Notes: generated from the sequence alone by a model not told the origin. Positions 52,445 through 62,169 are shown, numbered from the stretch's first letter. The stretch: 64,000 nt of DNA from an uncultured Lachnospiraceae bacterium (GCA_910577675.1 CAJTOR010000005.1:63980-127979), one strand, 5' to 3'. A program made the numbers and translations.

Positions 52445-54208
52445 ATGAACAGTGAATGGTCATTAAAAGAATTGTACAGCGGATACGACGACCCGGAATT
52501 TCTTGCGGATATCGGGCGGCTGGAGGAGTGCGTGGCAGAATACATAAGGATGGCGGGGGAACTGAACAGGGATCAGGCGGCGCAAAGTATACATAACCAG
52601 ATTTTGGCATCGGATGCAGTAACGGAACTTTTTTATAAGCTCCATTCATTTTGTTCGCTTAATGAGTCAGTAAATAGCGCGGACAAGCAGGCAGCAGATT
52701 ATCTGGAAAAAATTATCAAGATATTGCAGGAACAGACAAAGGCGGCTGTAACATTCGAGAAATTTGTTGCGGATGTGGATGACCTTGAGGGTGTGATTGC
52801 GTCGGATGAGCTGCTTTCTGAATATGCGTATCTGCTGATGAGAATTAAGGAGGGTGCGGCGCACAACCTCAGCGAGGAGACGGAGGAAGCAGTTTCAAAG
52901 CTGTCGCTTTCCGGAGCTTCTTCCTGGGAGAAACAGCGCAGTTATCTTACCTCCATGCTCAAGGTGGATTACAATGGTGAAGAACTTACACTCTCCGCCG
53001 TCAGGAATCTTGCATACGATAAGAACCAGGCAGTGCGAAAGGCAGCATATGAAGCCGAACTTTTAAGCTACGCAAAAGTCAGGGATGCGGCGGCATTTTC
53101 CCTGAACAATATCAAGCAGCAGACGCTGACCATGGCAAAACTGCGCCGCTATGAGTCACCGCTTGAGAAAACCCTCTGGCAGTCAAGGATGAAGCAGGAT
53201 ACGCTTACTTCCATGTTCACGGCAATGAAGGAGTACTTCCCGAAATTCTGGCAGTATTTAAGGCGCAAAGGGGAATTGCTCGGTCATAAGAATGGTCTGC
53301 CGTGGTACGATCTGTTCGCGCCGATAGGGGGGAGCAGCAGGCACTTTAGCGCCGAGCAGGCAAGGGACTATCTGGTTTCTGTATTCAGCGGGTTTGCGGA
53401 GGATCTCGCCTTAATGGTGAAGCGTGCATTTGATGAGGCATGGATTGACTTTTATCCGAGAAAGGGCAAGCAGGGCGGGGCGTTCTGCGCTGATTTATAC
53501 TGTGTGGGGCAGAGCCGGATTCTGACCAATTTTGATGGGACATTGAGCGATGTGGTAACCCTTGCCCACGAGCTTGGTCATGCTTACCACAACAAGCAGA
53601 TCTCTGGAAACCGCATCGGAAATACGGATTATCCGATGCCGGTAGCGGAAACAGCATCCACTTTTAACGAAAACGTGGTGATGGATGCGGCAATAGCGGC
53701 GGCTTCCAAGGAGGAGCGCATTGGCCTGATCGAGAGCCAGCTACAGGATGTAACGCAGATAATATGTGATATTTATTCCCGCTATCTTTTTGAATCCGCG
53801 GTTATTTCGCGGAAGGCGGAGGGATTTATGTTTGCCGATGAACTTGACCAGATGATGCTTGACGCTCAAAAAGAAGCATACGGGAACGGGCTTGACACAG
53901 AGTATCTGCATCCGTCCATGTGGATTTGCAAGCAGCACTACTATTTTGCAGGACTTGATTTCTACAATTTCCCTTATGCATTCGGGGGGTTGTTTGCGCG
54001 CGGGCTGTATGCGAAATATCAGGAGGAAGGCGAAGCATTTTTGCCGGAGTACCGCGCACTCTTAAAGGCGACGGGAACCTGCAGCGTGGAAGATGCAGCG
54101 GCAATGGCGGGCATTGATCTTTCAAAGCCGGACTTTTTCAGGAAGAGTCTTAAAAGTTATGCTGACAGGGTTGACGAGTTCTTAAAATTGACGGAAGGAA
54201 TGCGATGA
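52445..54208 (+). CDS. pepF: Oligoendopeptidase F (M3 family)
   Basis: 587 aa from the ATG at 52445 (GGAGG upstream); the longer frame upstream includes the promoter region, with TATAAT at 52405-52410. VTLAHELGHAYHN is the HExxH zinc motif with the third ligand Glu about 28 residues on (ETASTFNE). The M3 family trims peptides of about 7-17 residues in the cytoplasm. It overlaps the next gene by ATGA. Confidence 0.95.
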   Translation: MNSEWSLKELYSGYDDPEFLADIGRLEECVAEYIRMAGELNRDQAAQSIHNQILASDAVTELFYKLHSFCSLNESVNSADKQAADYLEKIIKILQEQTKAAVTFEKFVADVDDLEGVIASDELLSEYAYLLMRIKEGAAHNLSEETEEAVSKLSLSGASSWEKQRSYLTSMLKVDYNGEELTLSAVRNLAYDKNQAVRKAAYEAELLSYAKVRDAAAFSLNNIKQQTLTMAKLRRYESPLEKTLWQSRMKQDTLTSMFTAMKEYFPKFWQYLRRKGELLGHKNGLPWYDLFAPIGGSSRHFSAEQARDYLVSVFSGFAEDLALMVKRAFDEAWIDFYPRKGKQGGAFCADLYCVGQSRILTNFDGTLSDVVTLAHELGHAYHNKQISGNRIGNTDYPMPVAETASTFNENVVMDAAIAAASKEERIGLIESQLQDVTQIICDIYSRYLFESAVISRKAEGFMFADELDQMMLDAQKEAYGNGLDTEYLHPSMWICKQHYYFAGLDFYNFPYAFGGLFARGLYAKYQEEGEAFLPEYRALLKATGTCSVEDAAAMAGIDLSKPDFFRKSLKSYADRVDEFLKLTEGMR

Positions 54209-55314
54209 AACGTTTTTTACGGTTAAAACGGATATGGATTCTGCTTTTGCTGCCCATAGCGCTCCTGTCGCTGTTTGTAGCATCGCGCTCGCAGGAGGCG
54301 GCGGAGCATGTATTTGCAAGGGGGATTTTTGTCGGGCTTTCGTGGGTGATGTCACATATCACGGGGCTGCTGCCATTTTCTCTGATGGAACTTGGGATTC
54401 TCGCACTTTTGCCACTCACTTTGTTTTTTATAATATTTTTTGCCGTGCGTTTAATTATAAAGAAGGAAGACAGACCGTTTCGGATTGCAAAAGCGTTTTT
54501 AAATGTAGGCTGCATCTTCTCGGTGGTTTTCTTTCTGCTTGTGTTCGGCTGTTCCATCAATTATTATCGCTACCCGGTTGCAGCTTACCTGGGGCTTACG
54601 GTCGAACCAGCAACAAAGGAAGAACTTTATGAGCTTGTGGCAGGGCTGGCAGAGGAAACAAGCAGGGTGAGGGAGGAACTGTCCTGTTTTGAGAATGGCG
54701 ACGGGGTCTATTCCCTCTCCTTTAGCAAAAAACAGCTTGGGAGGGAGGCAGTAAAAGCATTTTCTGAACTGGCGGAGAAATATGATATTTTTGGGGGGTA
54801 CTGCCCCGAGCCAAAACATATTTATTTTTCCCGCACCATGTCAAAAACGGAGCTGACAGGAATCTTCTGTCCATTCACAATGGAGGCAAATGTAAATATT
54901 GATATACCGGACTATTCCATCGGTTCCACAATGTGCCATGAGCTGGCACATTTAAAGGGCTTTATCCGCGAGGATGAGGCAAACTATGTCGCATATCTTG
55001 CCTGCCAGGCATCCACAAACCTGGAACTTCGTTACAGCGGTCTGATGGAGGCGCTGATTCTCTCGGGCAACGCGCTCTATGCGAAGGATGCTGATCTTTA
55101 TTATAAAGCGCGGGCGCTCTATTCGGACGGCGTATCGCGCGACCTTGCCGCGAACTCCCTGTACTGGCAGGAATTTAAGGACAAACCGGTCAGCAACGCG
55201 GCGCAAAAGATCAACGATGCGTATTTAAAAGCCAATAACCAGGAGGATGGCGTGCAGAGTTACGGGCGCATGGTGGATCTTTTGCTGGCGCAGTTCCGCG
55301 CGGAAAAGAAATAG
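54205..55314 (+). CDS. DUF3810 membrane metallopeptidase-like protein
   Basis: 369 aa with three N-terminal membrane helices (about 10-27, 35-55, 63-85 and again near 105-122). The C-terminal domain has MCHELAHLKGF, an HExxH-type zinc site, and REDEANYVAYLAC with a possible third ligand. This is the DUF3810 pattern; a peptidase role is inferred from the motif only. Translation is coupled to pepF through the ATGA overlap. Confidence 0.82.
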   Translation: MKRFLRLKRIWILLLLPIALLSLFVASRSQEAAEHVFARGIFVGLSWVMSHITGLLPFSLMELGILALLPLTLFFIIFFAVRLIIKKEDRPFRIAKAFLNVGCIFSVVFFLLVFGCSINYYRYPVAAYLGLTVEPATKEELYELVAGLAEETSRVREELSCFENGDGVYSLSFSKKQLGREAVKAFSELAEKYDIFGGYCPEPKHIYFSRTMSKTELTGIFCPFTMEANVNIDIPDYSIGSTMCHELAHLKGFIREDEANYVAYLACQASTNLELRYSGLMEALILSGNALYAKDADLYYKARALYSDGVSRDLAANSLYWQEFKDKPVSNAAQKINDAYLKANNQEDGVQSYGRMVDLLLAQFRAEKK

Positions 55315-55351
55315 CGGCATGTAAGATGGGGTTTATCCCCCTCCTGATATA

Positions 55352-55410
55352 AAGAAGTCCCCCGCTTTCGTCTTTACGAATTAGAAGCGGGGGATTTCTT
55401 CGATAGGTTA
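55352..55410 (+). terminator. Terminator-like palindromic repeat, copy C
   Basis: A 16-bp stem (55352-55367 with 55385-55400, one G-U) with inner TCGT-CTTT-ACGA, then GATAGGTTAAA. It follows the DUF3810 gene by 38 bases and belongs to the family of copies A and B. Confidence 0.75.
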
Positions 55411-55422
55411 AATTAAAAACTC

Positions 55423-55451
55423 TTGACAAATGTTAAATCCCTGTATATAAT
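55423..55451 (+). promoter_or_regulatory. Consensus promoter of the cell wall hydrolase gene
   Basis: TTGACA at 55423-55428, 17-bp spacer, TATAAT at 55446-55451: a perfect match in both boxes. An AT-rich leader of about 90 bases follows, with AAAGGAG before the ATG. Confidence 0.85.
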
Positions 55452-55542
55452 ATATTACGAAAATATTACAAAACAACGACGAATTATTACGGTACATCAT
55501 AAATATGTAATAAATTCGAATCGGATCTAAAGGAGATTTAAC

Positions 55543-56349
55543 ATGAAGTTTAAGAAGCTGGTTTTGATGGGTTTGCTTTGTTGTACAGTAACTGCTTCAA
55601 GGGGGATTACAGCACTTGCAGCGGGGGCGGAAGTGGAAACTGACGGCGTGCAGGAGGATGTTGAGGCAGAGAAGGCAGAGAAAGCAGCGGACGGGACTGA
55701 GGTTATTGATAAGAAAGGCGAAGGAGAAAATAAGGGGGAGGCAGAGGAGTCCGCGGATGATGAGGCGGCAGTTTTGGCACTTGCCGCAGACGAGTTTCTG
55801 GAGGAAGTGGAAAATGTGACGGATCTTCTGGAAAATTCGATTACCCTCTCGCTCAGCGCGACAATCGAGAACGAGCGTGCCAAGCTCCCATCCTACACGA
55901 AAGAGGAGCTTATGTATCTTTCCTGCATTATCTACTGCGAGGCAGGCAGCCAGGAAAAGAAGGGGAAGATCGCGGTCGCAAACGTGATTATGAACCGCGT
56001 GGAGAGCAAAATATTTGACCATGTGACCACGATAAAAGAAGCGATCTATGATTGTAACCGCTGGGGGCGGCAGTTCAGCCCGGTCTATGTGAAATCGGGC
56101 GGGAAGTGGACGACAAAGGGAAGCAATTACGAGAAGGTACTTACGATGTACAAGACCGGAAAATACCCTAAGGAATGGCAGAAAGAGCAGATGCAGGACT
56201 GTATTGAGGCTGCGAAGGAGGCACTTACGGGCAAGCAGGTGATCGATTCCTCCTATCTGTATTTTAACATGGGGGTCAGCAGCGGGAAGGCGAAGTGCCA
56301 GAAGAACGGAAAATCTTATGCGGTGATTGGCTGCCATATTTTCTATTAA
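55543..56349 (+). CDS. Secreted cell wall hydrolase (SleB/Hydrolase_2 type)
   Basis: 268 aa. A signal peptide (LVLMGLLCCTVTASRGITALA) is followed by a ~75-residue acidic linker rich in Glu, Ala and Lys. From about 118 comes the Hydrolase_2 domain: LMYLSCIIYCEAGSQEKKGKIAVANVIMNRV with the catalytic Glu, then RQFSPVY and YLYFN. SleB-type enzymes are lytic transglycosylases active on spore cortex or cell wall peptidoglycan. The strong promoter suggests vegetative high expression and not a sporulation role. Confidence 0.88.
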   Translation: MKFKKLVLMGLLCCTVTASRGITALAAGAEVETDGVQEDVEAEKAEKAADGTEVIDKKGEGENKGEAEESADDEAAVLALAADEFLEEVENVTDLLENSITLSLSATIENERAKLPSYTKEELMYLSCIIYCEAGSQEKKGKIAVANVIMNRVESKIFDHVTTIKEAIYDCNRWGRQFSPVYVKSGGKWTTKGSNYEKVLTMYKTGKYPKEWQKEQMQDCIEAAKEALTGKQVIDSSYLYFNMGVSSGKAKCQKNGKSYAVIGCHIFY

Positions 56350-56422
56350 GGAATACCGGGATAGGAATTTTTATGGGAATATATGGAAGAACATAATCAT
56401 GAGATAATAATTTGATTCGATA

Positions 56423-56466
56423 AAAGAAGGATTTCCTAATAAAAAAAGGAAATCCTTCTTTCTTTT
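56423..56466 (+). terminator. Terminator after the cell wall hydrolase gene
   Basis: AAAGAAGGATTTCC pairs with GGAAATCCTTCTTT around a short A-rich loop, followed by TCTTTTC. About 75 bases past the stop. Confidence 0.88.
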
Positions 56467-56531
56467 CACTTTACGAAATCAAAATATTGTGATATCATAT
56501 AAATAATATAGTTTTGTGGAGGGTGATGGAA

Positions 56532-58220
56532 ATGGACGGGGAGAAAGAAATATTGGAAGAAAATGGAAAAATCTCCAAGAATTTTATTGAAACGATTATT
56601 GAGAAGGATATTAGCGAAGGGTGCTGCAAACAGGTAGTGACACGTTTCCCGCCGGAGCCGAACGGTTATCTGCATATCGGACATGCCAAGTCGATACTTC
56701 TTAATTTTGGCCTGGCAAAAAAATATGGGGGGAAGTTCAACCTCCGCTTTGACGATACGAACCCGACCAAAGAGAAGACGGAATTCGTGGAATCCATTGT
56801 GCGCGATGTCAAATGGGTGGGCGGGGATTTTGAAGACCGCCTGTTTTTCGCGTCAGATTATTTTGACCAGATGTATGAGTGCGCGGTGAAACTGATAAAG
56901 AAGGGAAAGGCCTTTGTGTGTGACCTGAGCGCGGAGCAGATTAAGGAGTACCGCGGCGTGCTTAAAATGCCGGGAAGGAACAGCCCTTACCGCGACCGCA
57001 GTATTGAGGAGAACCTTTCCTTATTTGAGCGCATGAGGGCGGGGGAATTTGCGGACGGGGAAAAAGTACTCCGCGCAAAGATTGATATGGCATCGCCAAA
57101 CATGAATATGCGTGATCCTGTAATTTACCGCGTGGCGCATATCACCCATCACAATACGGGGGATAAATGGTGCGTTTACCCGATGTACGATTTCGCCCAC
57201 CCGATTGAGGATGCGATTGAGGGTGTGACCCACTCGATCTGTACGCTTGAGTTTGAGGATCACAGACCGCTTTATGACTGGGTGCTAAGGGAACTCGAGT
57301 ACGAGAACCCGCCAAAACAGATAGAGTTTGCGAAACAGTATCTTACCAATGTTGTAACGGGCAAGCGCTATATTAAAAAGCTTGTGGAGGACGGTGTGGT
57401 AGATGGATGGGACGATCCGAGGCTTGTCACGATCAGTGCCCTGCGCAGGCGGGGTTACACGCCGGAGTCCATCCAGATGTTTATAGATTTGTGCGGCGTT
57501 TCAAAAGCCTACAGCTCCGCCGATTACGGGATGCTTGAGTACTGTATCAGGGAGGACTTAAAATTGAAACGTCCGAGGCTGATGGCAGTGCTTGACCCGG
57601 TGAAGCTCGTGATTACGAACTACCCGGAGGGGCAGGTGGAGTATCTGGACGCGCAGAACAACCCGGAGAACGAGGCGATGGGGACACGCCAGGTACCGTT
57701 TTCAAGGGAACTTTTTATTGAGCGGGACGATTTTATGGTGGATCCGCCAAAGAAATATTTCAGACTTTATCCGGGCAATGAAGTCCGCCTGATGAATGCA
57801 TATTTTGTGACCTGCACGGACTATGTGACGGACGGGGACGGCAAAGTCACGGAAATCCACTGTACCTACGACCCGGAAACAAAGAGCGGTTCCGGCTTTA
57901 ATGCCCGCAAAGTCAAGGGTACGATACACTGGGTTAGCGCAGCGCATGCAGTGAAAGTGACAGCGCGCCTGTATGAAAATCTTGTCGATGAGGAGAAGGG
58001 CGTTTACAATGAGGAGGACGGTTCCATGAACTTAAACCCGAATTCGGTTACGGTCATGGAAAACTGCTATGTTGAGCCCGCGGTAAAAGGGGCGGCGGCA
58101 TATGACAGTTTCCAGTTTTTGCGCAACGGCTTTTTCTGCGTGGACTGCAAGGATACCACAGGGGATAAGCTCGTGTTTAACAGGATCGTTTCATTAAAGA
58201 GCAGTTATAAACCAAATTAG
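56532..58220 (+). CDS. glnS: Glutaminyl-tRNA synthetase
   Basis: 562 aa from the ATG at 56532, eight bases after GGAGGG; in-frame starts at 56514 and 56526 overlap that site. RFPPEPNGYLHIGHAKS holds the HIGH motif. The KMSKS counterpart reads VVTGKRY, as in many clostridial GlnRS, and GWDDPRLVTISALRRRGY is typical of GlnRS and not GluRS. The beta-barrel anticodon domain is complete. It charges tRNA-Gln directly, so the amidation route need not be used. Confidence 0.95.
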   Translation: MDGEKEILEENGKISKNFIETIIEKDISEGCCKQVVTRFPPEPNGYLHIGHAKSILLNFGLAKKYGGKFNLRFDDTNPTKEKTEFVESIVRDVKWVGGDFEDRLFFASDYFDQMYECAVKLIKKGKAFVCDLSAEQIKEYRGVLKMPGRNSPYRDRSIEENLSLFERMRAGEFADGEKVLRAKIDMASPNMNMRDPVIYRVAHITHHNTGDKWCVYPMYDFAHPIEDAIEGVTHSICTLEFEDHRPLYDWVLRELEYENPPKQIEFAKQYLTNVVTGKRYIKKLVEDGVVDGWDDPRLVTISALRRRGYTPESIQMFIDLCGVSKAYSSADYGMLEYCIREDLKLKRPRLMAVLDPVKLVITNYPEGQVEYLDAQNNPENEAMGTRQVPFSRELFIERDDFMVDPPKKYFRLYPGNEVRLMNAYFVTCTDYVTDGDGKVTEIHCTYDPETKSGSGFNARKVKGTIHWVSAAHAVKVTARLYENLVDEEKGVYNEEDGSMNLNPNSVTVMENCYVEPAVKGAAAYDSFQFLRNGFFCVDCKDTTGDKLVFNRIVSLKSSYKPN

Positions 58221-58240
58221 TATTTAAGAAAGGAATTGAT

Positions 58241-59086
58241 ATGGGAAATTTATTTAATGGGCTGGATTCGCTGGGACTTGGAAAACTGTCAAGCATGGAT
58301 GTTTATGAGAACGAGGAAAAGAAGGAAGTAAAACCGCAGGCTGCTGCTGCGGCGAAGCCGGAGATCAACGAGGCGGATCTGATTTTTGATAAAAATTATA
58401 CCTGCCCGGTCTGCGAGAAGGAGTTTAAGGCAAAGGCGATAAGAACCGGCAAGATCAAGCTGGTTGCGGCGGATTCCGACCTCCGCCCGAAATACCATTC
58501 GGTGGACTCGTTAAAATACGATGTAATCGCGTGCCCGATCTGCGGTTATGCAGCATTAAACCGCTATTTCAACTATATGACTTCCTCGCAGGCGAAACTG
58601 ATAAAAATGAATATTTCAAACAGTTTCAGGGGGCTTAGCCAGGAATCGGATGTCGTTTCGTATGACAGTGCGATTATGAAGCATAAACTGGCACTTGCAA
58701 ATACGGTGGTAAAGCGCGCCAAGGCGAGCGAGAAGGCATATACCTGCCTGAAAACTGCGTGGGTGCTGCGCGGCAAGGCGGAGAGTCTGTCCGAGGATAT
58801 GCCGGACTACAAGAAGGTGAAGGAGGAACTTGCGGCGGAGGAACGCGAATTCCTGCAAAATGCTTACGATGGTTTTATGGAGGCTTTTCCAAAGGAAGTT
58901 TTCCCGATGTGCGGAATGGATGAGAATACCGTGTGCTACCTGGTTGGGGAACTCGCGCGCCGCACCGGTCATATGGATGATGCGAAGCGCTGGGTGGCGA
59001 GGGTTCTGGTTTCAAAGACTGCGAATGACCGCATCAAGCAGAAGGCGATGGAACTAAAGGATAAGCTGACCTCGGAAGCCCAGTAG
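58241..59086 (+). CDS. DUF2225 family protein
   Basis: 281 aa. After a variable N-terminus, YTCPVCEKEFKAKAIRTGKIK and DVIACPICGYAA give two CxxC pairs (zinc) and the DUF2225 signature. The rest is a TPR-like helical domain (KAYTCLKTAWVLR, ARRTGHMDDAKRWVARVL). Function is unknown. It begins 20 bases after glnS. Confidence 0.88.
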   Translation: MGNLFNGLDSLGLGKLSSMDVYENEEKKEVKPQAAAAAKPEINEADLIFDKNYTCPVCEKEFKAKAIRTGKIKLVAADSDLRPKYHSVDSLKYDVIACPICGYAALNRYFNYMTSSQAKLIKMNISNSFRGLSQESDVVSYDSAIMKHKLALANTVVKRAKASEKAYTCLKTAWVLRGKAESLSEDMPDYKKVKEELAAEEREFLQNAYDGFMEAFPKEVFPMCGMDENTVCYLVGELARRTGHMDDAKRWVARVLVSKTANDRIKQKAMELKDKLTSEAQ

Positions 59087-59137
59087 AATACCCGGCAATC
59101 TGGACGAAAGACTGCGCGGTGCAGGTGAGGGGGAAAA

Positions 59138-59857
59138 ATGAAGGAACAGCTCTATACCATTCCGGTCAACGACGAGTTTGACAAGGACTGTGAATGCCCT
59201 GTCTGCGGGATGTACCATTCCCTGCAGGAAGCGGCGGTTGATTTTACAATGGGACCCTCCTATATGGAGGATGATATCCGTATGGAAACAAACAAGACAG
59301 GGTTCTGTGACAAACATGTGAAGCTGTTGTACAAGAACCAGAACCGGCTCGGGCTGGCGCTTATTTTGCAGACGCATACGGAACAGGTGATAAAGAATGC
59401 AGAAAAGCTTGCCAGGGGTGGCAGGGCACCGGGGGGGCTCTTTAAAAAGAGGGAAACTTCCGGGGTGAAAGCCTATATGGATGACCTGGATGCTTCATGT
59501 TACATTTGTAACCGCATGGCAAATACATTCGAGCGCTATCTTGTCACTATTTTTTATCTGTATGGGTCGGATGAAACGTTTAGAAAGAAGTTTGCCGCCT
59601 GCAAGGGTTTTTGCAACCGACATTATGCCATGCTTTACGAGATGGCACCGAGGCAGCTTTCCGGCAGGGACTGTGAGGAATTCACGGCGGTTTTAAACCG
59701 CGTTTATATTGAGAACCTGAAGCGTGTCCGGGACGACCTTGAATGGTTTGTTGATAAATTTGACCATATGCATGTCAATGATCCCTGGAAAAATTCCAAA
59801 GATGCCCTTCAAAGGACGATACAAAAGCTGAATTCAGTTCCGGCGGATACCTTGTAA
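59138..59857 (+). CDS. Cys-rich protein (DUF6062-like)
   Basis: 239 aa with spaced cysteine pairs: CECPVCGMYH near 18, FCDKH near 57, CYICNRM near 121 and GFCNRHY near 150. The repeated CxxC/CxxH layout suggests two metal sites in a helical protein. It resembles a Lachnospiraceae family (DUF6062, from memory). Function is unknown. It contains a G7 run at 59429-59435 in frame. AGGTGAGGGGG precedes the ATG. Confidence 0.75.
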   Translation: MKEQLYTIPVNDEFDKDCECPVCGMYHSLQEAAVDFTMGPSYMEDDIRMETNKTGFCDKHVKLLYKNQNRLGLALILQTHTEQVIKNAEKLARGGRAPGGLFKKRETSGVKAYMDDLDASCYICNRMANTFERYLVTIFYLYGSDETFRKKFAACKGFCNRHYAMLYEMAPRQLSGRDCEEFTAVLNRVYIENLKRVRDDLEWFVDKFDHMHVNDPWKNSKDALQRTIQKLNSVPADTL

Positions 59858-59864
59858 AAAACTG

Positions 59865-59921
59865 AAAAAGGCTGCCCGGGAAGGTATCAGCGCAGGGCAG
59901 GTATCTTCCCGGGCAGCCTTT
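59865..59921 (+). terminator. Bidirectional terminator between the DUF6062-like gene and argH
   Basis: AAAAGGCTGCCCGGGAAG pairs with CTTCCCGGGCAGCCTTTT across a 20-base loop. A and T runs at both ends serve the convergent genes. Confidence 0.9.
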
Positions 59922-59933
59922 TATTACCGGGGC

Positions 59934-61340
59934 TTAAAGTGTATCCTTTTCCTTTTCACACAGGTCTTTTTGGGCGAGATATTCCTTACATATTTTTAGA
60001 ACCTCGTCCATGGCAGCAGGTCCCGGAGCTCCGATTGTATTGCGCTTGTTCACACAGGTTTCCATACTGATGGCTTCATAGATGTCCTCCCCGAAAACAG
60101 GGCAGATTTTTCTGTATTCATCAAGCGGGAGCGCATCGAGGGAGCAGTCCTTTTCGATGCAGGTCAGTACCAGCCTGCCAATGATGCCGTGTGCGTCGCG
60201 GAATGGAACACCGTGGTTTACAAGGTAGTCGGCGGCATCCGTAGCATTTGTGAAACCGTTTTTCGCGCTTTCCTCCATTGTATCACAATTGAATTTCATG
60301 GTGGAGAGCATCCCGGTAAACAGCGCGATACAGCCCTTTACCGTGTCGATTGCATCGAAGGTAAGTTCCTTGTCCTCCTGCATGTCCTTGTTGTAGGCGA
60401 GCGGGAGTCCCTTCATGGTAGTAAGGATTGAAACCAGCGCTCCGTAAACCCGCCCCGTTTTGCCGCGGATAAGTTCTGCGATATCCGGGTTTTTCTTCTG
60501 GGGCATAATGCTGCTTCCGGTGGAATACGCGTCATCGATCTCGACAAAGCGGTATTCGTTTGTGTTCCAGATAATAATTTCCTCGCAGAAGCGGCTTAAA
60601 TGCATCATAACAGTGGAAAGTGCACTGAGCAGTTCTATGATGTAGTCGCGGTCGGACACGGAGTCCATGCTGTTTAAGGTGGGACTGCCAAAGTCTAAAA
60701 GCGAAGCTGTATAGCAGCGGTCAAGCGGATAGGTGGTGCCGGCGAGGGCACCGGAACCGAGCGGGCAGGTGTCCATGCGCGCATAGATATCACAAAGACG
60801 GCTGCGGTCGCGCTTAAACATTTCAAAGTAAGCGCCGATATGATGGGAGAGAGTTACGGGCTGGGCTTTTTGCAAATGTGTGAAACCGGGCATGAAAGTG
60901 GCGGTATGCTCAGACATTAACTGGTATATTTCCTGCAAAAGATTTTTCAGGAGGGCATTGATGGCAACAACTTCGTCGCGCACAAAAAGTTTCATATCCA
61001 GCGCCACCTGGTCGTTGCGGCTGCGCCCCGTATGCAGTTTTTTGCCGGTTTCCCCGATGCGCAAGATCAGGTTTGCCTCGACAAAACTATGGATATCCTC
61101 CTGGGAACCGTCGATCTTGAGTGTCCCGTTTGCAATATCCTTTAAAATACCTTCAAGACCGGCGATGATTTTGTCGCGCTCCTGCCCTGTCAGGATACCC
61201 TGCTTTGCCAGCATGGTCACATGGGCGATGCTGCCCTTTATATCCTGCCGATAAAATTTCTGGTCAAATGAAATGGATGCGTTGAAATTGTGGACAAGCT
61301 CATCCGTTTCTTTAGTGAAACGACCTCCCCAAAGTTTCAT
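59934..61340 (-). CDS. argH: Argininosuccinate lyase
   Basis: 468 aa. LWGGRFTKETDE at the N-terminus, HTGRSRNDQVALD for substrate binding, HLQKAQPVTLSHH, and the fumarase/lyase signature GSSIMPQKKNPD with the catalytic Ser are all present. It splits argininosuccinate into arginine and fumarate. No argG or other arg genes are adjacent. AGAAGGGA precedes the ATG. Confidence 0.97.
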   Translation of the reverse strand: MKLWGGRFTKETDELVHNFNASISFDQKFYRQDIKGSIAHVTMLAKQGILTGQERDKIIAGLEGILKDIANGTLKIDGSQEDIHSFVEANLILRIGETGKKLHTGRSRNDQVALDMKLFVRDEVVAINALLKNLLQEIYQLMSEHTATFMPGFTHLQKAQPVTLSHHIGAYFEMFKRDRSRLCDIYARMDTCPLGSGALAGTTYPLDRCYTASLLDFGSPTLNSMDSVSDRDYIIELLSALSTVMMHLSRFCEEIIIWNTNEYRFVEIDDAYSTGSSIMPQKKNPDIAELIRGKTGRVYGALVSILTTMKGLPLAYNKDMQEDKELTFDAIDTVKGCIALFTGMLSTMKFNCDTMEESAKNGFTNATDAADYLVNHGVPFRDAHGIIGRLVLTCIEKDCSLDALPLDEYRKICPVFGEDIYEAISMETCVNKRNTIGAPGPAAMDEVLKICKEYLAQKDLCEKEKDTL

Positions 61341-61381
61341 ATTTATTCCCTTCTTTCCTGCTTTTTTGGTTTATCCCTGTT

Positions 61382-61410
61382 AGTTTACCGTGTTTTCATC
61401 CATTATGCAA
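61382..61410 (-). promoter_or_regulatory. Promoter of argH
   Basis: On the minus strand TTGCAT (61405-61410), 17-bp spacer, TAAACT (61382-61387). In the rest of the 380-bp gap up to the Xre gene (61411-61720) I see no ORF and no clear site besides a GGGGGAGGA ribosome site just before 61721. Confidence 0.55.
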
Positions 61411-61720
61411 GCTGAACTTGTGTTTTCGGCGAAAAATGGGGAATGACCGTGTGTTTGAGGAGATAATCATAACTTTTTTGGCGGTAATAAGCGAAGGAAT
61501 AAGATTATATGGTTCCGGGATAAGAGGGGACGGGAGTGCGGGTAGTATATGACAATAAATGGTAGAAAAGTGGAAGGATTTAGGATCTGCACTTCTTTTA
61601 AAATTTGGTATGGAAATTCGGATTTTACTTGTTGTTTGTTGGGAAAGTGTTAATTGAGGGACTAGTTTATTACATTTTTCGAGGATATCCAATAAAATAA
61701 TTTATTGGGGGAGGACTATT

Positions 61721-62140
61721 ATGGAAGTGGATTATGTAGCGATTGGGAAAAGAATAAAACAACTGCGCAGGGAGCAATATATGTCCCAGGAAACTCTGGC
61801 AATGCGGATTGATGTTTCAATTCCCCATATGAGCAATATTGAGAACGGAAAGACGAAATTCAGCCTTCAGGTGCTGCTCAGCCTGGCGGAAGCCCTGAAC
61901 GTGACACCCGACGCGCTGCTGGTTGGCCTTGAGGACGGAAATGTAGCACGCAGCAGAATTATAAGGGAGATTATTACACAGTTAAAGGATTGCAATGAGG
62001 GGCAGATGCAGTTGTTAATGGATATGTTTAACAATTTCAAAAAACTTTTGCGGCGTTATGAGGAGTGTGTAAAGCAGCAAAGGGAATTGTCGGAAATTTC
62101 TGAACTTACAGGAAATTGTGCGAAAAGCCCACTCCTTTAG
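61721..62140 (+). CDS. Xre-family transcriptional regulator
   Basis: 139 aa. Residues 8-65 form the Xre helix-turn-helix: IGKRIKQLRREQYMSQETLAMRIDVSIPHMSNIENGKTKFSLQVLLSLAEALNV. The remaining ~70 residues are helical with a basic KKLLRRYEE part. The stop codon at 62138-62140 lies inside the loop of an IS605-type end hairpin (62128-62147), so the last dozen codons (after about QQREL) may be foreign sequence. GGGGGAGGA precedes the ATG. No target is evident. Confidence 0.88.
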   Translation: MEVDYVAIGKRIKQLRREQYMSQETLAMRIDVSIPHMSNIENGKTKFSLQVLLSLAEALNVTPDALLVGLEDGNVARSRIIREIITQLKDCNEGQMQLLMDMFNNFKKLLRRYEECVKQQRELSEISELTGNCAKSPLL

Positions 62141-62147
62141 GTGTGGG
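62128..62147 (+). mobile_element. IS605-type right-end hairpin at the Xre stop
   Basis: CCCAC and GTGGG pair around a loop with CTTTAG, the look of IS200/IS605 right ends. A second hairpin with the same CTTTAG loop is at 63097-63117. It suggests that two such insertions, or one rearranged insertion, lie here. Confidence 0.5.
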
Positions 62148-62169
62148 ATGGATAGCACAAAAAATATGA

